Below, piece after piece: positions 47,225 to 61,939 of a stretch of 64,000 bases of DNA. This DNA is from Paenibacillus aquistagni (GTDB taxonomy: Bacteria > Bacillota > Bacilli > Paenibacillales > Paenibacillaceae), in the NCBI RefSeq assembly GCF_900177815.1, contig NZ_FXAZ01000004.1, forward strand, positions 62,001 to 126,000, written 5' to 3'. The notes below the pieces were generated by a model. The model was not told the DNA's origin. It did no database searches and worked only from the letters and a program-made list of their open reading frames with translations. Within the stretch, counting starts at the first letter, position 1; the number at the start of each line of letters is the position of its first letter. The position numbers and the translations under genes are program-made.

Positions 47225-48676
47225 ATGGGAAAAAGAAAGCACATCTGGCTCATTATAGCCGATCAGATGCGAGCGGATGCAATGGGCGTTGAGAACAAGA
47301 AGGTTCAGACCCCTGTGCTTGATAAGCTGGCTGCCGAGGGGACCGTATTCACCAATGCCTATTGTGCAAGTCCGGTATGCACGCCGTCGAGAGCTTCTAT
47401 TATGACGGGGCGCTATCCGAATGTACATGGAGCTTGGAATATTGGGGTGTCGCTTCGGGAAGACGAAGTTACATTATGCGACTCTTTAAAGGAACTTGGC
47501 TACCGTACCGTAGGGGTCGGGAAAATGCATTTTCGTCCTCAGTGCAAGACGGGGTTTACGGCTGAAGCGGAGGAGGTATCCGTTCGAGACAGAGGCAGGG
47601 AGCGGGATGGAACATACTTTGGCTTTGATGAGCATCATATCTCAGAGGACAATATGGTAGGCGAGTACATCGAATGGCTGAGACGTCAGGATTCAGCAGT
47701 GGCTGAGCGCTTTGTTCGAGATCAGTACCGTTCAGGGGATGCAGTACGCGATGTGTGGGAAAGCGATATCCCGCCTCATCTTCACCAGTCGTATTGGATG
47801 GCGGAGAAGAGCATTGAGCAAATTGACAAACATGATGTGGAGCAGCCGCTTTTCTTATGGACCAGCTTTGTTGATCCACATCATCCGTTTAATCCGCCTC
47901 GTGCGTATGCAGAGCAGTATACTGACGTCGATATTCCGATTCCAGAAGCACAGCAAGGAGAATTCAAGCTTCGGCCGGAGCATTTGCAGCGGCAAGGGGA
48001 GCGTGGATATTGGCCAGGTGGCGGGGAGGCTCATCAACTGGATCGAGCTCATCTACAGCGAGTGATCCGCAATTACTACGCCATGATCACCTTCATGGAT
48101 GAACAGATTGGGCGCATCAATGAGGCATGGAAGGCGAGAGGGCTCGATGATGAGCTCGTCATTGTCTTTACGAGCGATCATGGGGAATTGCTAGGCGATC
48201 ATGGCTTAATGTATAAGGGTCCTTGGTTCTATGAGGGCTTGACTCGTATCCCGATGATCATTCGAGTTCCTGAAGGAACAGACAAAAAGGTAAGTGCGCT
48301 CATGGAGCATGTAGATATTGCACCGACGCTTCTTGATATCATCGGCGCTGCCATCCCCTATGGCATACAAGGGGTATCGCAACGGCCTGTAGTAGAAGGC
48401 TTGGAAGCCGCGGTTCGAACTTCAGCGATCACGACTTATGATGCTCATGATCGAGGCATTCAGGCCCAATGCTTGCGGACGAATCGATATAAACTCGTCT
48501 TGTTCGCCGGAGAAACCTATGGAGAACTGTATGATCTGGAAGTGGATGCGGAGGAGCGGCAGAACGTATTTTTTGATCCTGCTTATCAAGCAGCGAAGCT
48601 TCAACTGCTAGAGCTTCTTGCCGAGCGATTAATTCAGGAACAGGATCCGCTGCCAGAACGCAAAGCTTTATGGTAA
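47225..48676 (+). CDS. Sulfatase, choline-sulfatase/arylsulfatase type
   Basis: A 483-residue type I sulfatase. CTPSRASIMTGRYP (Cys52 onward) is the CxPSR motif whose Cys is turned into formylglycine by a maturase. Metal ligands are in IIADQMRADAMG at the N-terminus and in FTSDHGELLGDHGLMYKGPWFYEG. It lacks a signal peptide, so it should act in the cytosol on imported sulfate esters. It hydrolyses a sulfate ester of unknown type. ATG 47225 follows AGGTGGAG. The next gene, a phosphoesterase, is on the same strand 42 bases away. Confidence 0.93.
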   Translation: MGKRKHIWLIIADQMRADAMGVENKKVQTPVLDKLAAEGTVFTNAYCASPVCTPSRASIMTGRYPNVHGAWNIGVSLREDEVTLCDSLKELGYRTVGVGKMHFRPQCKTGFTAEAEEVSVRDRGRERDGTYFGFDEHHISEDNMVGEYIEWLRRQDSAVAERFVRDQYRSGDAVRDVWESDIPPHLHQSYWMAEKSIEQIDKHDVEQPLFLWTSFVDPHHPFNPPRAYAEQYTDVDIPIPEAQQGEFKLRPEHLQRQGERGYWPGGGEAHQLDRAHLQRVIRNYYAMITFMDEQIGRINEAWKARGLDDELVIVFTSDHGELLGDHGLMYKGPWFYEGLTRIPMIIRVPEGTDKKVSALMEHVDIAPTLLDIIGAAIPYGIQGVSQRPVVEGLEAAVRTSAITTYDAHDRGIQAQCLRTNRYKLVLFAGETYGELYDLEVDAEERQNVFFDPAYQAAKLQLLELLAERLIQEQDPLPERKALW

Positions 48677-48718
48677 TGCAAGTGACTAGGATGTTATCGA
48701 TAAAGGGAGGACATGCGC

Positions 48719-49942
48719 GTGAATGACATGGATAAGGACGAAGGGCAAGAGCAGCCGATTGTAAGCTTTCAGGTTATTACGGATATGCATATTACCGGAG
48801 ACAGTCAGCATGCTCATAACCAAAATGTACGGGCTGTCCTTCAAGACATCACGACGACTGACCCGAATAGTGACGCCTTAATCATGCTTGGAGACAATAC
48901 GGACAGTGGTCGAGAAGAGGAATACCGGGAATTTGAACGAATCTTCCGTGCCTATGAAGCGGTGCTGCCTGCCACATACTTTATACAAGGCAACCATGAC
49001 GTGCGCTGGGGAGATTGGACCCTGCATGCAGAGCGGTTTAAGACATATACCAAGATGACGTCTCATTATTATGATGTATGGATCAAGGGCATTCATTTTA
49101 TTTTCCTAGGGACGGAAAGAGGACTGAAAGACTATTCGTATCTATCCAAGTCGCAGCTGCAGTGGCTGGAAGAGAAGCTTGAGGAGGATCAGTCAGGCGA
49201 CAAGCCCGTCTTTGTGTTTCACCATCAGCCGTTGAAAAATACCGTAGCTGGAGCAAATGAATCCTATCATGAAAATAATTTTTGGTATGGGGTTCGTCAG
49301 GATCGTGAACTTAAGCAGCTGCTAGCCAAGCATCCACGGGCGATTATGTTCAGCGGTCACACGCATTGGGAGCTCGGCTCCAAGGATACGATGGTAGAGA
49401 CTCCATATGCAACCTTGTTCCATACGGGAGCTGCTTCTTATCTGTGGTCGGAGGAGCACGGGCATCGAAGCGGGAGCCAAGGGTACTTTGTAGAAGTATA
49501 CAAGGATAAAGTGTTGGTGCGAGGCAGAGACTTCCTAAGCAGCAGCTGGCTTGCTGCAGCTCAATTTGAAGTAAGCCTCACGATGCCAAGAGAAGTGGAT
49601 CAAGCGCATCAGGAACCAGACCTTACGATCAGCCATCCGTCGTTTGTACTCGACAAGGAGATGTACAAGGTCGGTGAATCGATTCAGGCCACTTACAGCG
49701 GCTCTGTATGGAAGGATTGGATCGGCATCTTTCCCGCAGGAGTGAAGCTCGGGAAATCTGTGAGCGCACTTGCCGTTCTGAGGCCCTGTGACTTCGGGCA
49801 GCCGGATGGGCATCTTCTATTCGAAGATATATGGCTTCCTTCTGGCGAATACGAAGCCATATATGTGGGGGAAGCCGAATATCGAACGGAAAATGATCAT
49901 TTGGAGCTGGAGAGAGTGAAGTTTAAGATTGTTGAAGGCTAA
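48719..49942 (+). CDS. Calcineurin-like metallophosphoesterase with C-terminal beta domain
   Basis: A 407-residue protein. The phosphoesterase core has VITDMHITGD, MLGDNTDSGR, IQGNHDVRWGDW, FHHQPLKN and FSGHTHWELG as the five metal-binding blocks. The C-terminal part (about 300-407) is a beta-sandwich starting PSFVLDKEMYKVGESIQATYSG, similar to domains in bacterial Ser/Thr phosphatase-like proteins. It has no signal peptide. GTG 48719 is chosen because AAAGGGAGG ends eight bases before it, whereas ATG 48713 would leave only two. It probably shares a transcript with the sulfatase. Confidence 0.9.
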   Translation: MNDMDKDEGQEQPIVSFQVITDMHITGDSQHAHNQNVRAVLQDITTTDPNSDALIMLGDNTDSGREEEYREFERIFRAYEAVLPATYFIQGNHDVRWGDWTLHAERFKTYTKMTSHYYDVWIKGIHFIFLGTERGLKDYSYLSKSQLQWLEEKLEEDQSGDKPVFVFHHQPLKNTVAGANESYHENNFWYGVRQDRELKQLLAKHPRAIMFSGHTHWELGSKDTMVETPYATLFHTGAASYLWSEEHGHRSGSQGYFVEVYKDKVLVRGRDFLSSSWLAAAQFEVSLTMPREVDQAHQEPDLTISHPSFVLDKEMYKVGESIQATYSGSVWKDWIGIFPAGVKLGKSVSALAVLRPCDFGQPDGHLLFEDIWLPSGEYEAIYVGEAEYRTENDHLELERVKFKIVEG

Positions 49943-49953
49943 TAGGCGATCGC

Positions 49954-49984
49954 GAAGAGGTCCTCTTATGAGGGCTTCTTTTTT
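49954..49984 (+). terminator. Imperfect terminator
   Basis: GAAG...CCTC (49954-49965) and GAGG...CTTC (49970-49978) pair with an internal bulge, followed by a six-T tract. It comes after the phosphoesterase stop. Confidence 0.65.
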
Positions 49985-50063
49985 AATTGAGTTATTTTTA
50001 TTTGGTAATACATGCACTGTATTTATTGTCGATGATCGGTGTATGACTCATTATTCAGTAAAT

Positions 50064-50240
50064 ATTTTAGTAAAATTATTTATTTTAACTAAAGGAAATG
50101 TGGGTGAAAGTGTACGACTATTACCGATATATGCTGGTTATGTGCCAAAAATGTTCATTATTTGGTTATTTTTTGATTATCAATACATGAACGGAACTTG
50201 ATTTTAGTAAAATATATTGACTTTTTACTAAAAGTAAAAA
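50064..50240 (+). promoter_or_regulatory. Three operator-like TTTTAGTAAAA sites
   Basis: ATTTTAGTAAAAT occurs exactly at 50064-50076 and 50201-50213. A third copy in the opposite sense lies at 50223-50233, inside the larger dyad TTTTTACT-AAA-AGTAAAAA (50222-50240). Sites two and three are 21 bases centre to centre, two DNA turns. The third site fills the spacer of the promoter at 50217-50246. They are candidate operators for the EbgR-like repressor encoded at 59351-60343. The 495-base gap holds no gene. Confidence 0.75.
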
Positions 50241-50246
50241 TATAAT
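50217..50246 (+). promoter_or_regulatory. Promoter of the sugar operon, overlapped by an operator
   Basis: TTGACT (50217-50222) and TATAAT (50241-50246) with an 18-base spacer that is itself the third operator dyad. A second candidate, an extended -10 TG-T-TATACT at 50379-50387, lies nearer the first gene. Confidence 0.75.
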
Positions 50247-50446
50247 AAATGCAACATCACCCGATGCCGGCTGGCAGCGAACACCCCAGATTTAGACTCG
50301 TTGACGAGCCGCTGGCATCAGATGATGAGAAGATGGGAGATGGTTCGCAGTCTATTGCGTTCCGAAGCTATGCAGCTTTGTTATACTTGCATGTACGCAG
50401 AGTAATCTTAGGATTTGCAATCCAATCTGATTAAGGGGTGCTTGTC

Positions 50447-51688
50447 ATGCTAGAAACGAAGAGAAGATCATGGTTTGTTGTTATCATTCTTACCATGCTG
50501 TTCCTGAGCGCATGCGGTTCAGGAGGGGCGGGCAGTTCGTCAGATGAGGGACAGTCCGGAAAGGCCACGATTCGATTTGCAACGTGGGATTCTGAGGAGA
50601 ATCTGACTTTGCAGCAAGGGCTGGTGGATAAGTTCAATGAAGCTCATCCTGATATCCAGGTTAGCTTGGAGGCATACGGCAGCGAATACGATACGAAGAT
50701 CGCCGCAGGCATGGGCGCCAAGGATGCGCCAGATGTCATGTACATGTGGAATTATCCAACCTACAAAGACGCTCTGGAGCCGCTTGATTCCTACCTTGAA
50801 AAAGAAGGGGCGGACTTCAAGAATAATTATTATGAGACGCTATGGAATTACAACTCGGCAGACGGCAAAGTATTGGGGCTTCCTGTCGGCTATACCACGC
50901 ACGTTGTGTATTACAATAAGGACTTATTCGATAAAGCAAATGTACCTTATCCAAAGAGCGATTGGACATGGGATGACTTGCAGGCAGCAGCCAAGAAGCT
51001 GAACAATCCAGATGAGAGCATCAGCGGTTTTGCCTTCTCAGGAACCCCAGATCCCTATGATTTTGAAATGTTTTTATGGGGAAATGGAACCGCTTACGTA
51101 GATGATAGCGGCAAAACACAAGGCAGCTTGAACAGCCAAAAATCAGTTGATGTGCTCACTATGTTCCAAAACATGCTGAAGGATGGCTACGCGATTACAA
51201 CAGAGGGTTCAGGTTCTACTGAAATGAAATCCGGCAAAGTGGCGATGTTTACGAATGGCGCTTGGTCAATCGGAAGCTTGAAGGAAGCAGGCATTAACTT
51301 TGGCATCGTGGAATTGCCGTCCTTCAAAGATGGAAGCGCTGTCAGCATTGTATCCTCTTCTGGTATCTCGATGTCCAAGGATTCAAAGAACAAGGATGCA
51401 GCATGGGAGTTTATCAAGTTTTGGACCAGTGAAGAAGCGAACAAGGCGCGTCTTGATTATGAGCTACCTGTTCTGAAAAGCGTTGTGGAGAGCGAGAAGC
51501 TTCAGGATGATGAGCTGAAGAAGGTATTCTATCACATGCTTGAGATGAGCGAGGGCTATACACCAGCTTCCTTCAAGGTAGAGAACTGGAGTGAAATGTC
51601 TGAGAAGCTCGCACTCGTCTTCGAACAAATCTTCAATCCTAGCACATTGATGGATCCGAAGGCTGTTCTCGATGATGCGGCAGAATAA
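50447..51688 (+). CDS. ABC transporter sugar-binding lipoprotein
   Basis: A 413-residue extracellular binding protein of the MalE/family 1 type. A lipoprotein signal with the lipobox LSAC (Cys near residue 20) precedes a Gly/Ser linker. The mature domain has IRFATWDSEENLTLQQGLVDKFNEAHPDI and the core signature PDVMYMWNYPTYKDALEPLD, then GLPVGYTTHVVYYNKDLFDKA. ATG 50447 is six bases after AAGGGGTG; GTG 50438 overlaps that site and is rejected. The neighbouring beta-galactosidase points to a galactoside or related oligosaccharide as ligand. No ATPase gene is present; a shared MsmX-type ATPase elsewhere is likely. Confidence 0.9.
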   Translation: MLETKRRSWFVVIILTMLFLSACGSGGAGSSSDEGQSGKATIRFATWDSEENLTLQQGLVDKFNEAHPDIQVSLEAYGSEYDTKIAAGMGAKDAPDVMYMWNYPTYKDALEPLDSYLEKEGADFKNNYYETLWNYNSADGKVLGLPVGYTTHVVYYNKDLFDKANVPYPKSDWTWDDLQAAAKKLNNPDESISGFAFSGTPDPYDFEMFLWGNGTAYVDDSGKTQGSLNSQKSVDVLTMFQNMLKDGYAITTEGSGSTEMKSGKVAMFTNGAWSIGSLKEAGINFGIVELPSFKDGSAVSIVSSSGISMSKDSKNKDAAWEFIKFWTSEEANKARLDYELPVLKSVVESEKLQDDELKKVFYHMLEMSEGYTPASFKVENWSEMSEKLALVFEQIFNPSTLMDPKAVLDDAAE

Positions 51689-51788
51689 GGAAGCCTGCAA
51701 TTGAAAATAAGAAACGGGCCATTTGTTGGGTAGAGCCGCGCTAGTGTAAAGGAAGCGACGCAGCAAAGCGAATGGCTTGTAGGAAAGA

Positions 51789-51810
51789 GAAGGGGTGCAT
51801 GCACCCCTTC
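51789..51810. terminator. Perfect palindrome between binding protein and permease genes
   Basis: A 22-base perfect palindrome (left arm GAAGGGGTGCA) sits 100 bases after the binding-protein stop and 60 before the permease start. There is no T run, so it probably stabilises the 5' mRNA and limits read-through, giving more binding protein than permease. Confidence 0.75.
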
Positions 51811-51873
51811 TTCAATACTAAAGACACATGACAGTCATCCTTAGACTAAGAGGGGTATTAGGAGGTACGCGCT

Positions 51874-52815
51874 ATGGAGCATGCAGTTAAGCCTCATAAA
51901 CGGGTTCGAAGATGGGATAAATGGACCCCCTATTTGTTCATATCGCCATGGATTATCGGCATTCTGTTATTTACGGTTGGTCCGCTTATTTTCTCGCTGA
52001 TCATGAGCTTTTTTGATTGGCCGGTAACCTCATCACCGAAGTTTATCGGGCTTGGCAACTATACGAAAATGTTCACTGAGGATCCTCAATTCTACAAATC
52101 GCTGTTGATCACGCTTAAGTTTGCGCTCTTCTACGTTCCGCTAAGCTTGGTCACCTCTCTCATTCTTGCGATGTTGATCTCGCAATCGGTTCGAGGGGTC
52201 AAGTTCTTCCGCACGATATTCTATCTGCCTGCGGTTGTATCTGGCGTAGCGGTGTCAATTATCTGGGGTTGGATCTTCAACACCAAGTACGGAATTCTTA
52301 ACTATGCCTTGTTCTTGCTTGGCATTGAGGGTCCAAAATGGCTTATTGATCCGAACAGCGCCATTATCACGATCGTCATCGCCAGCGCGTGGGGCGTAGG
52401 GACGATGATGCTGATTTTCTATACGAATATTAAGAGCATTCCGCCAGATTTATACGAGTCTGCATCAATTGATGGAGCGGGTCCAATTCGCCAGTTTACT
52501 CACGTGACGCTTCCGCTCATTACGCCAACAATCTTTTTCAACCTGATTACATCCACCATATCGGCGCTCCAGCAGCTTACGCTTGTCCTTCTGCTGACCA
52601 ATGGCGGTCCGTTGAAATCCACCTACTTCTACGGATTGTTCGTATACAACAATGCGTTCAAGCATCACAAGCTTGGGTATGCGAGTGCGAACGCCTGGTT
52701 TATGTTCATCATCATTCTGCTGCTTACCGCATTAATCTTCAAGTCGTCAAATGCGTGGGTGTTTTATGAGAATGAAGTGAAGAAGGAACGGAAAAAAGGA
52801 GGCAAGAAGAAATGA
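51874..52815 (+). CDS. ABC sugar permease, MalF/UgpA-like
   Basis: A 313-residue membrane protein with six helices. It has the YLFISPWIIGILLFTVGPLIFSLIMSFFDWP opening typical of CUT1 sugar permeases. The EAA loop is YESASIDGAGPIRQFTHVTLPLITPTI. The start at 51874 follows GGAGGTACG. It overlaps the second permease by four bases (ATGA). The partner proteins are the binding lipoprotein upstream and the second permease downstream. Confidence 0.93.
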   Translation: MEHAVKPHKRVRRWDKWTPYLFISPWIIGILLFTVGPLIFSLIMSFFDWPVTSSPKFIGLGNYTKMFTEDPQFYKSLLITLKFALFYVPLSLVTSLILAMLISQSVRGVKFFRTIFYLPAVVSGVAVSIIWGWIFNTKYGILNYALFLLGIEGPKWLIDPNSAIITIVIASAWGVGTMMLIFYTNIKSIPPDLYESASIDGAGPIRQFTHVTLPLITPTIFFNLITSTISALQQLTLVLLLTNGGPLKSTYFYGLFVYNNAFKHHKLGYASANAWFMFIIILLLTALIFKSSNAWVFYENEVKKERKKGGKKK

Positions 52816-53633
52816 AATTATCCAGTTGGCATAAAATCGTTGTCTACATCTTGTTAATCGGATTCTCGATTTACTTCCTGTTTCCTTTCATCTGGATTGT
52901 GCTTACAGCGTTGAAGTCCGAGGCAGAGGTGCATCAATATCCGATCACCTTCTTCCCGAGCGAGTTTCGGTTTGAGAATTTTGTAAACGCGTGGAAGGCG
53001 CAGCCTTTTGGCCTTTACTTTATGAACTCCGTCACAATCACCGTGCTGACGACGCTTGGGCAGATTATCTCGTGTTCTCTGATCGCCTACGGCTTTGCTC
53101 GCTATGACTTTAAATTCAAGAATGGCTTGTTTATCCTGCTATTGGCTACGATGATGATTCCTTGGGACGTTACGATGATTCCGCTTTATATGCAGTTCAA
53201 TTTGTTCGGCTGGATTAATACCTTGAAGCCGCTTATCGTTCCGGCGTTCTTCGGATCTGCGTATTATGTGTTCTTGCTAAGGCAGTTCCTCATGAATGTG
53301 CCGAAGGATCTTGAGCATGCGGCGAAGATTGATGGAGCCAACGACTTTCAGATCTACTCCAGAATTTTTGTGCCGATCATGAAAGCACCGCTGACGCTTA
53401 TTGCTGTACTCAATATGCTGTCGGTCTGGAATGACTACTTAGGGCCGCTCATCTTCTTGCAGGATCGCATGAAGTATACACTGGCTTTGGGCCTTGCTTC
53501 CTTCAAAGGTGTGCATGAGCTGCAAATTCTGCCGATCATGGCAATCACGATTATTATGATTATTCCGCCGGTTATTGCCTTCTTGTATGCACAGAAATAT
53601 ATCGTTGAGGGCATTAGCGGCGCGATCAAATAA
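52812..53633 (+). CDS. ABC sugar permease, MalG/UgpE-like
   Basis: A 273-residue six-helix permease. The EAA loop HAAKIDGANDFQIYSRIFVPIMKAPLTLIAV contacts the ATPase. FPFIWIVLTALKSEAEV and MMIPWDVTMIPLYMQFNLFGWINT are the usual MalG features. Translation is coupled to the first permease through the ATGA overlap. It is followed after 37 bases by the beta-galactosidase. Confidence 0.93.
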   Translation: MKLSSWHKIVVYILLIGFSIYFLFPFIWIVLTALKSEAEVHQYPITFFPSEFRFENFVNAWKAQPFGLYFMNSVTITVLTTLGQIISCSLIAYGFARYDFKFKNGLFILLLATMMIPWDVTMIPLYMQFNLFGWINTLKPLIVPAFFGSAYYVFLLRQFLMNVPKDLEHAAKIDGANDFQIYSRIFVPIMKAPLTLIAVLNMLSVWNDYLGPLIFLQDRMKYTLALGLASFKGVHELQILPIMAITIIMIIPPVIAFLYAQKYIVEGISGAIK

Positions 53634-53646
53634 CCTAACTTCTTAG

Positions 53647-56757
<3,111 letters not shown>

Positions 56758-56761
56758 GAAG

Positions 56762-58470
56762 ATGACACAACCATGGTATCTAAATATTGCAGAGGTCCCT
56801 TTTAGCCGCTATGGCTCGTACTTTGCCTTCACTTATGATACGAAGCAGCAGCTGCTGCTAAGAGATGTGCATGGGGGCGATGAGGCGCCAAGCACACTGT
56901 TCACGATGGAACTAGTCAAGGGCGGCCAAGCGGTGCCCTACGAGCTGGAGGCTACGGAGACCAGACTTCGCATCGTGCATAAAGGTCATCCATCAGAATA
57001 TGCAGAGCTGTGCATCGGTGATGAGGATATTGTGCAGGGGCGCGCACAGGAAGTGGGGCTGAGGCTGACGGCTGTCAAGACGCGTTATGACAGCTTGATG
57101 CCTCGCGGCACGAGGCAGTGGGAGTATCATGTGTACGCCAAGGAAATCAAGCTGATGATTAGTGTGCTGGACGGAGCAGCCCATGTAGAAGCGCCCTGGA
57201 GAATGGTCGGCAATGAAAGCATCACGCTCTGGCTGAACCCTGATGAGCAAACCTGCGACTTTGCCATCGAGAGCTATAAGACGGTCTGGAAGAAAAAAGA
57301 GTATGACCGCTATGAGCAGGCTTGTGAGCGAGTGGATCGCCATTATGCCGAGTGGCTTGAGCGGATGCCGAATGTGGGAGAGCAGTATGAGCCTTCTCGC
57401 CGCTTGGCTTCCTATATTACCTGGTCTTGCGTCGTTCATCCTGAAGGCCAGCTGACCGACTATGCGATGTACATGTCGAAAAACTGGATGTTCAACATAT
57501 GGAGCTGGGATAATTGCTTCAATGCGCTGATGCTGAGCGGACGTGACCCGGAGCTTGCTATGGCGCAGCTGGACCTGTTCATCCATCATCAGGATCAAAG
57601 CGGCATTTATGCCGATTTTATCAATGACAAGTTCTTGTCCTTCAACTGCTGCAAGCCTCCCATTCATGCTTGGGCATTCAAGAAGATGAGGCAGCAGCAT
57701 GACTGGTTCAATCAACCAGAGGTCGTGGCCCGCATGTACAATAGTCTCGTACGAGCTACGAAGTATTGGCTCTTGTATCGTCGAACGGATGACTCAAGTC
57801 TGCCTGTCTATACGCATGGCAATGATTCGGGCTGGGATAATGCCTCGATCTTCCATGAGGGAATGCCTGTGGAGGCGCCTGATCTGACGGCGCATCTGAT
57901 TCGACAGCTGGATATTTTAAGCGAGATGGCGCTTGAGCTCCAGCTAGAGGTGGAGGCCGCTGCATGGAAGCAGCATGCCGATCAGCTGTATGCGCTCCTG
58001 ATGGAGCGGCTGTATGTGGGTGGCCGCTTTGTCGCAAGATACCAGCCAGAGGATCGGATTATCGCGCATCAAGACAGCTTGATTCTCATGCTGCCTATCG
58101 TTATTGGCTACCGCTTGCCTCGTGAGGTGACGGATCAGCTGGTGCTTGGCCTGATGGAGCGCTTCGAAGCCGCATATGGATTATGTACAGAAAGCCATGC
58201 CAGCTCATTGTACAAGGAAAATGGATACTGGCTTGGGCCGATCTGGGCTCCTGTCACCTATTTGTTCATTGATGCGCTGCAAGTTAATGGATATAATGAA
58301 TTTGCATCCAGACTAGCTTCCAAATTTATGAAGATGACACTGATTGGCGGCATGGCCGAGAATTTTGATCCGTTCAGCGGCCGTGGACTTGTCGACCCTG
58401 CATTCACGTGGACGTCCAGTGTATTTCTCATGCTGGCCGAGCAGTATGCAGCCATATCGGAGGCCAACGC

Positions 58471-58474
<4 letters not shown>
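56762..58474 (+). CDS. GH63/MGH1-like glycoside hydrolase
   Basis: A 570-residue protein. The N-terminal beta-sandwich covers about 1-180. The (alpha/alpha)6 barrel has IWSWDNCFNALMLSGRDPELA, HGNDSGWDNAS (Asp355 or Asp359, probable general acid) and MAENFDPFSGRG (Glu near 540, probable base). These are the motifs of the MGH1-like clade that includes GH63 alpha-glucosidases and mannosylglycerate hydrolases. It is cytosolic, and starts four bases after the galactosidase stop. Coupled to a beta-galactosidase, it probably trims the non-galactose part of a mixed oligosaccharide; the bond is not known. Confidence 0.85.
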
Positions 58475-60343
<1,869 letters not shown>

Positions 60344-60360
60344 TCATGAATAATGGGAAG

Positions 60361-60394
60361 GATAGAGGACGTTATTTCGTTCTCTATCTTTTTT
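60361..60394 (+). terminator. Terminator of the sugar operon
   Basis: GATAGAG (60361-60367) pairs with CTCTATC (60382-60388), and the inner stem extends by four pairs including one G-T; a six-T tract follows. Confidence 0.9.
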
Positions 60395-60407
60395 ATATGA
60401 TGGATTG

Positions 60408-60812
60408 TCAAGCTAAGTGCGACAGTTCATCACGTAATAAATGTTTGAAAAGGATATCAGTCAACCACAAGCCTATTGCTGCCATAATAACTGCATATAC
60501 AATCCCTTCAGCGTGATTCATAAGAGATGAAAATCCTCCTGGATCATCAAAACTGAGCCAAAAGATAACAATCCCTGCAAATATTAAATGTATAATCCCC
60601 CCTATAACCAAACCGAGTATATTTCCTTTTATTTTCGCATTGACCAATTCTGCTACGATAGAGCACGGCACTCCAACTATTAAATAACCAGCACAAAAAA
60701 TTGTGAAATATACAATAAAGGAAGAATGACCATCAATCAATACAAATAAATAAGATAAAATTACAGATGTAAATACAGCAGACATAAACTTTCTCACAAT
60801 CATTCCCTTCAT
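60408..60812 (-). CDS. Small four-helix membrane protein, unknown
   Basis: About 134 residues with four hydrophobic helices (about 8-25, 31-53, 62-84, 100-122). I do not recognise the family. ATG 60812 is used because GAGGAG lies ten bases upstream; a TTG at 60830 has no site of its own. It is convergent with the LacI gene. AT-richer than its neighbours. Confidence 0.7.
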   Translation of the reverse strand: MKGMIVRKFMSAVFTSVILSYLFVLIDGHSSFIVYFTIFCAGYLIVGVPCSIVAELVNAKIKGNILGLVIGGIIHLIFAGIVIFWLSFDDPGGFSSLMNHAEGIVYAVIMAAIGLWLTDILFKHLLRDELSHLA

Positions 60813-60888
60813 AAGATCCCCGCTCCTCAATAAAAAATAAGCTTCTCGGAATTCACTTACCGTTGTAGACTCTGGGATTTCTTATGGG

Positions 60889-61200
60889 TTATTTTCTTGT
60901 TTCACTTCCAAATTCAGGAGGGACAAGATGAAAAATCAGAATCGGAACGTTTTGAGATTGGGTATCAGAAAAGGGCGGAGTAGATTGGACGGGAGGATTA
61001 GCGCTTTCAATATAAAAACCGCTAAGCAATTTTCGGAACTGCCGCTCAGCGCTCCATCTCTTCTTTCCATTATACAGCACAATCGGCACGATGGGCAGCA
61101 GACGAAACGTTTTTCGATTGGCATTGATATGGAGGGAGCGGCGATGAAAAAAAGGAATGTCCTTTAACAAGTAACAAAGTTGAATCGCTAATTGTGTCAC
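60889..61200 (-). pseudogene. Remnant of an Rpn/YhgA-family recombination-promoting nuclease
   Basis: The minus-strand frame contains FRLLPIVPIVLYNGKKRW (about 61054-61107), followed by SAERQFRKLL. This is the conserved core of Rpn proteins (PIIPIVLYNG..W). Full proteins are about 280-330 residues with a PD-(D/E)XK nuclease; only about 100 codons remain and the nuclease motifs are absent. On the plus strand a 79-codon frame at 60928-61167 has a good AGGAGGG site, but its protein resembles nothing and it is an antisense shadow of the Rpn core. Confidence 0.7.
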
Positions 61201-61249
61201 TCTAGCAGCAGTCAGTTATGGTGGGTTCATTCTAACCCTATGCAGGGTA

Positions 61250-61939
61250 TCAATGGTACACAGGCGGGAGCTGCTGATGGTCCTCTTCATAATACTTGCT
61301 GATATGAAGCTCGCGGTTATCATTAATCGTCGCGAGAAAAATATCGGAAAGAGGGATGTTATGCGGCTCGATCATCTCTAGGACTTCAAGCTCCTTAATT
61401 TGAAGCGCCGCCAATACATTGGCATCCAAGCGCCCCTCACGAACGATCGGGTAAGCAACAGAACTTTTACTTGTAGCTCCTGCTTTCTCCATAATGCTCA
61501 GTTTGCCGTTCGCCTCAAGGATGGCGAGATCTACCTGCTCAACATCAAAGATTTGCTCCTCTCTTAGCATTTGCAAGATATTATCCATTGAATATTTTAC
61601 TTTGTTTAATTGGCGATAAATGAGCTTTCCTTTGTATATGACAATGAGCGGCTCGAAGGTAACCAGCTTTCCAAACCAAGGCCATTTAATAACTCCAATG
61701 GAGAAGCATTTTTGGAGAAAACCTATGGCAAGTATAGCGAAGGCGGTAGGAAAGTGCTTAATATCGGGGTCAGCAATATCTGCTCCTACTACAGAACCCA
61801 ATGCCAGAATGATGAGAAAATCAAACACAGGCATTTCACCAATTGCTCTTCTGCCCATAAATAGATTAACAAACAGAACGAGCGGGAAAATCGTAATAAT
61901 TCGCAATAGAATCATCATGTAATCCTGAATTTCAGATAT
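61250..61939 (-). CDS. DUF421 (YetF/YrbG-like) membrane protein
   Basis: A protein of about 229 residues with three N-terminal membrane helices, including GRRAIGEMPVFDFLIILALGSVVGADIADPD, and the C-terminal cytoplasmic domain of the YetF family (VIYKGKLIYRQLNKVKYSMDNILQMLREEQIFDVEQVDLAILEANGKLS). In Bacillus such proteins are spore or envelope membrane proteins of unknown action. A strong AAGGAGG is followed eight bases later by an in-frame ATA (61939-61937), then ATT, and only after 29 bases by ATGATG. An upstream in-frame ATG at 61975 has no site. I use the ATA; ATG at 61918 or 61975 are alternatives. Confidence 0.75.
   Translation of the reverse strand: MSEIQDYMMILLRIITIFPLVLFVNLFMGRRAIGEMPVFDFLIILALGSVVGADIADPDIKHFPTAFAILAIGFLQKCFSIGVIKWPWFGKLVTFEPLIVIYKGKLIYRQLNKVKYSMDNILQMLREEQIFDVEQVDLAILEANGKLSIMEKAGATSKSSVAYPIVREGRLDANVLAALQIKELEVLEMIEPHNIPLSDIFLATINDNRELHISKYYEEDHQQLPPVYH

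Noticed and set aside
60928..61167. A 79-codon plus-strand frame with AGGAGGG at good spacing
   Set aside because: Lies antisense to the recognisable Rpn core; no similarity of its own. Kept only as a note in the Rpn entry.
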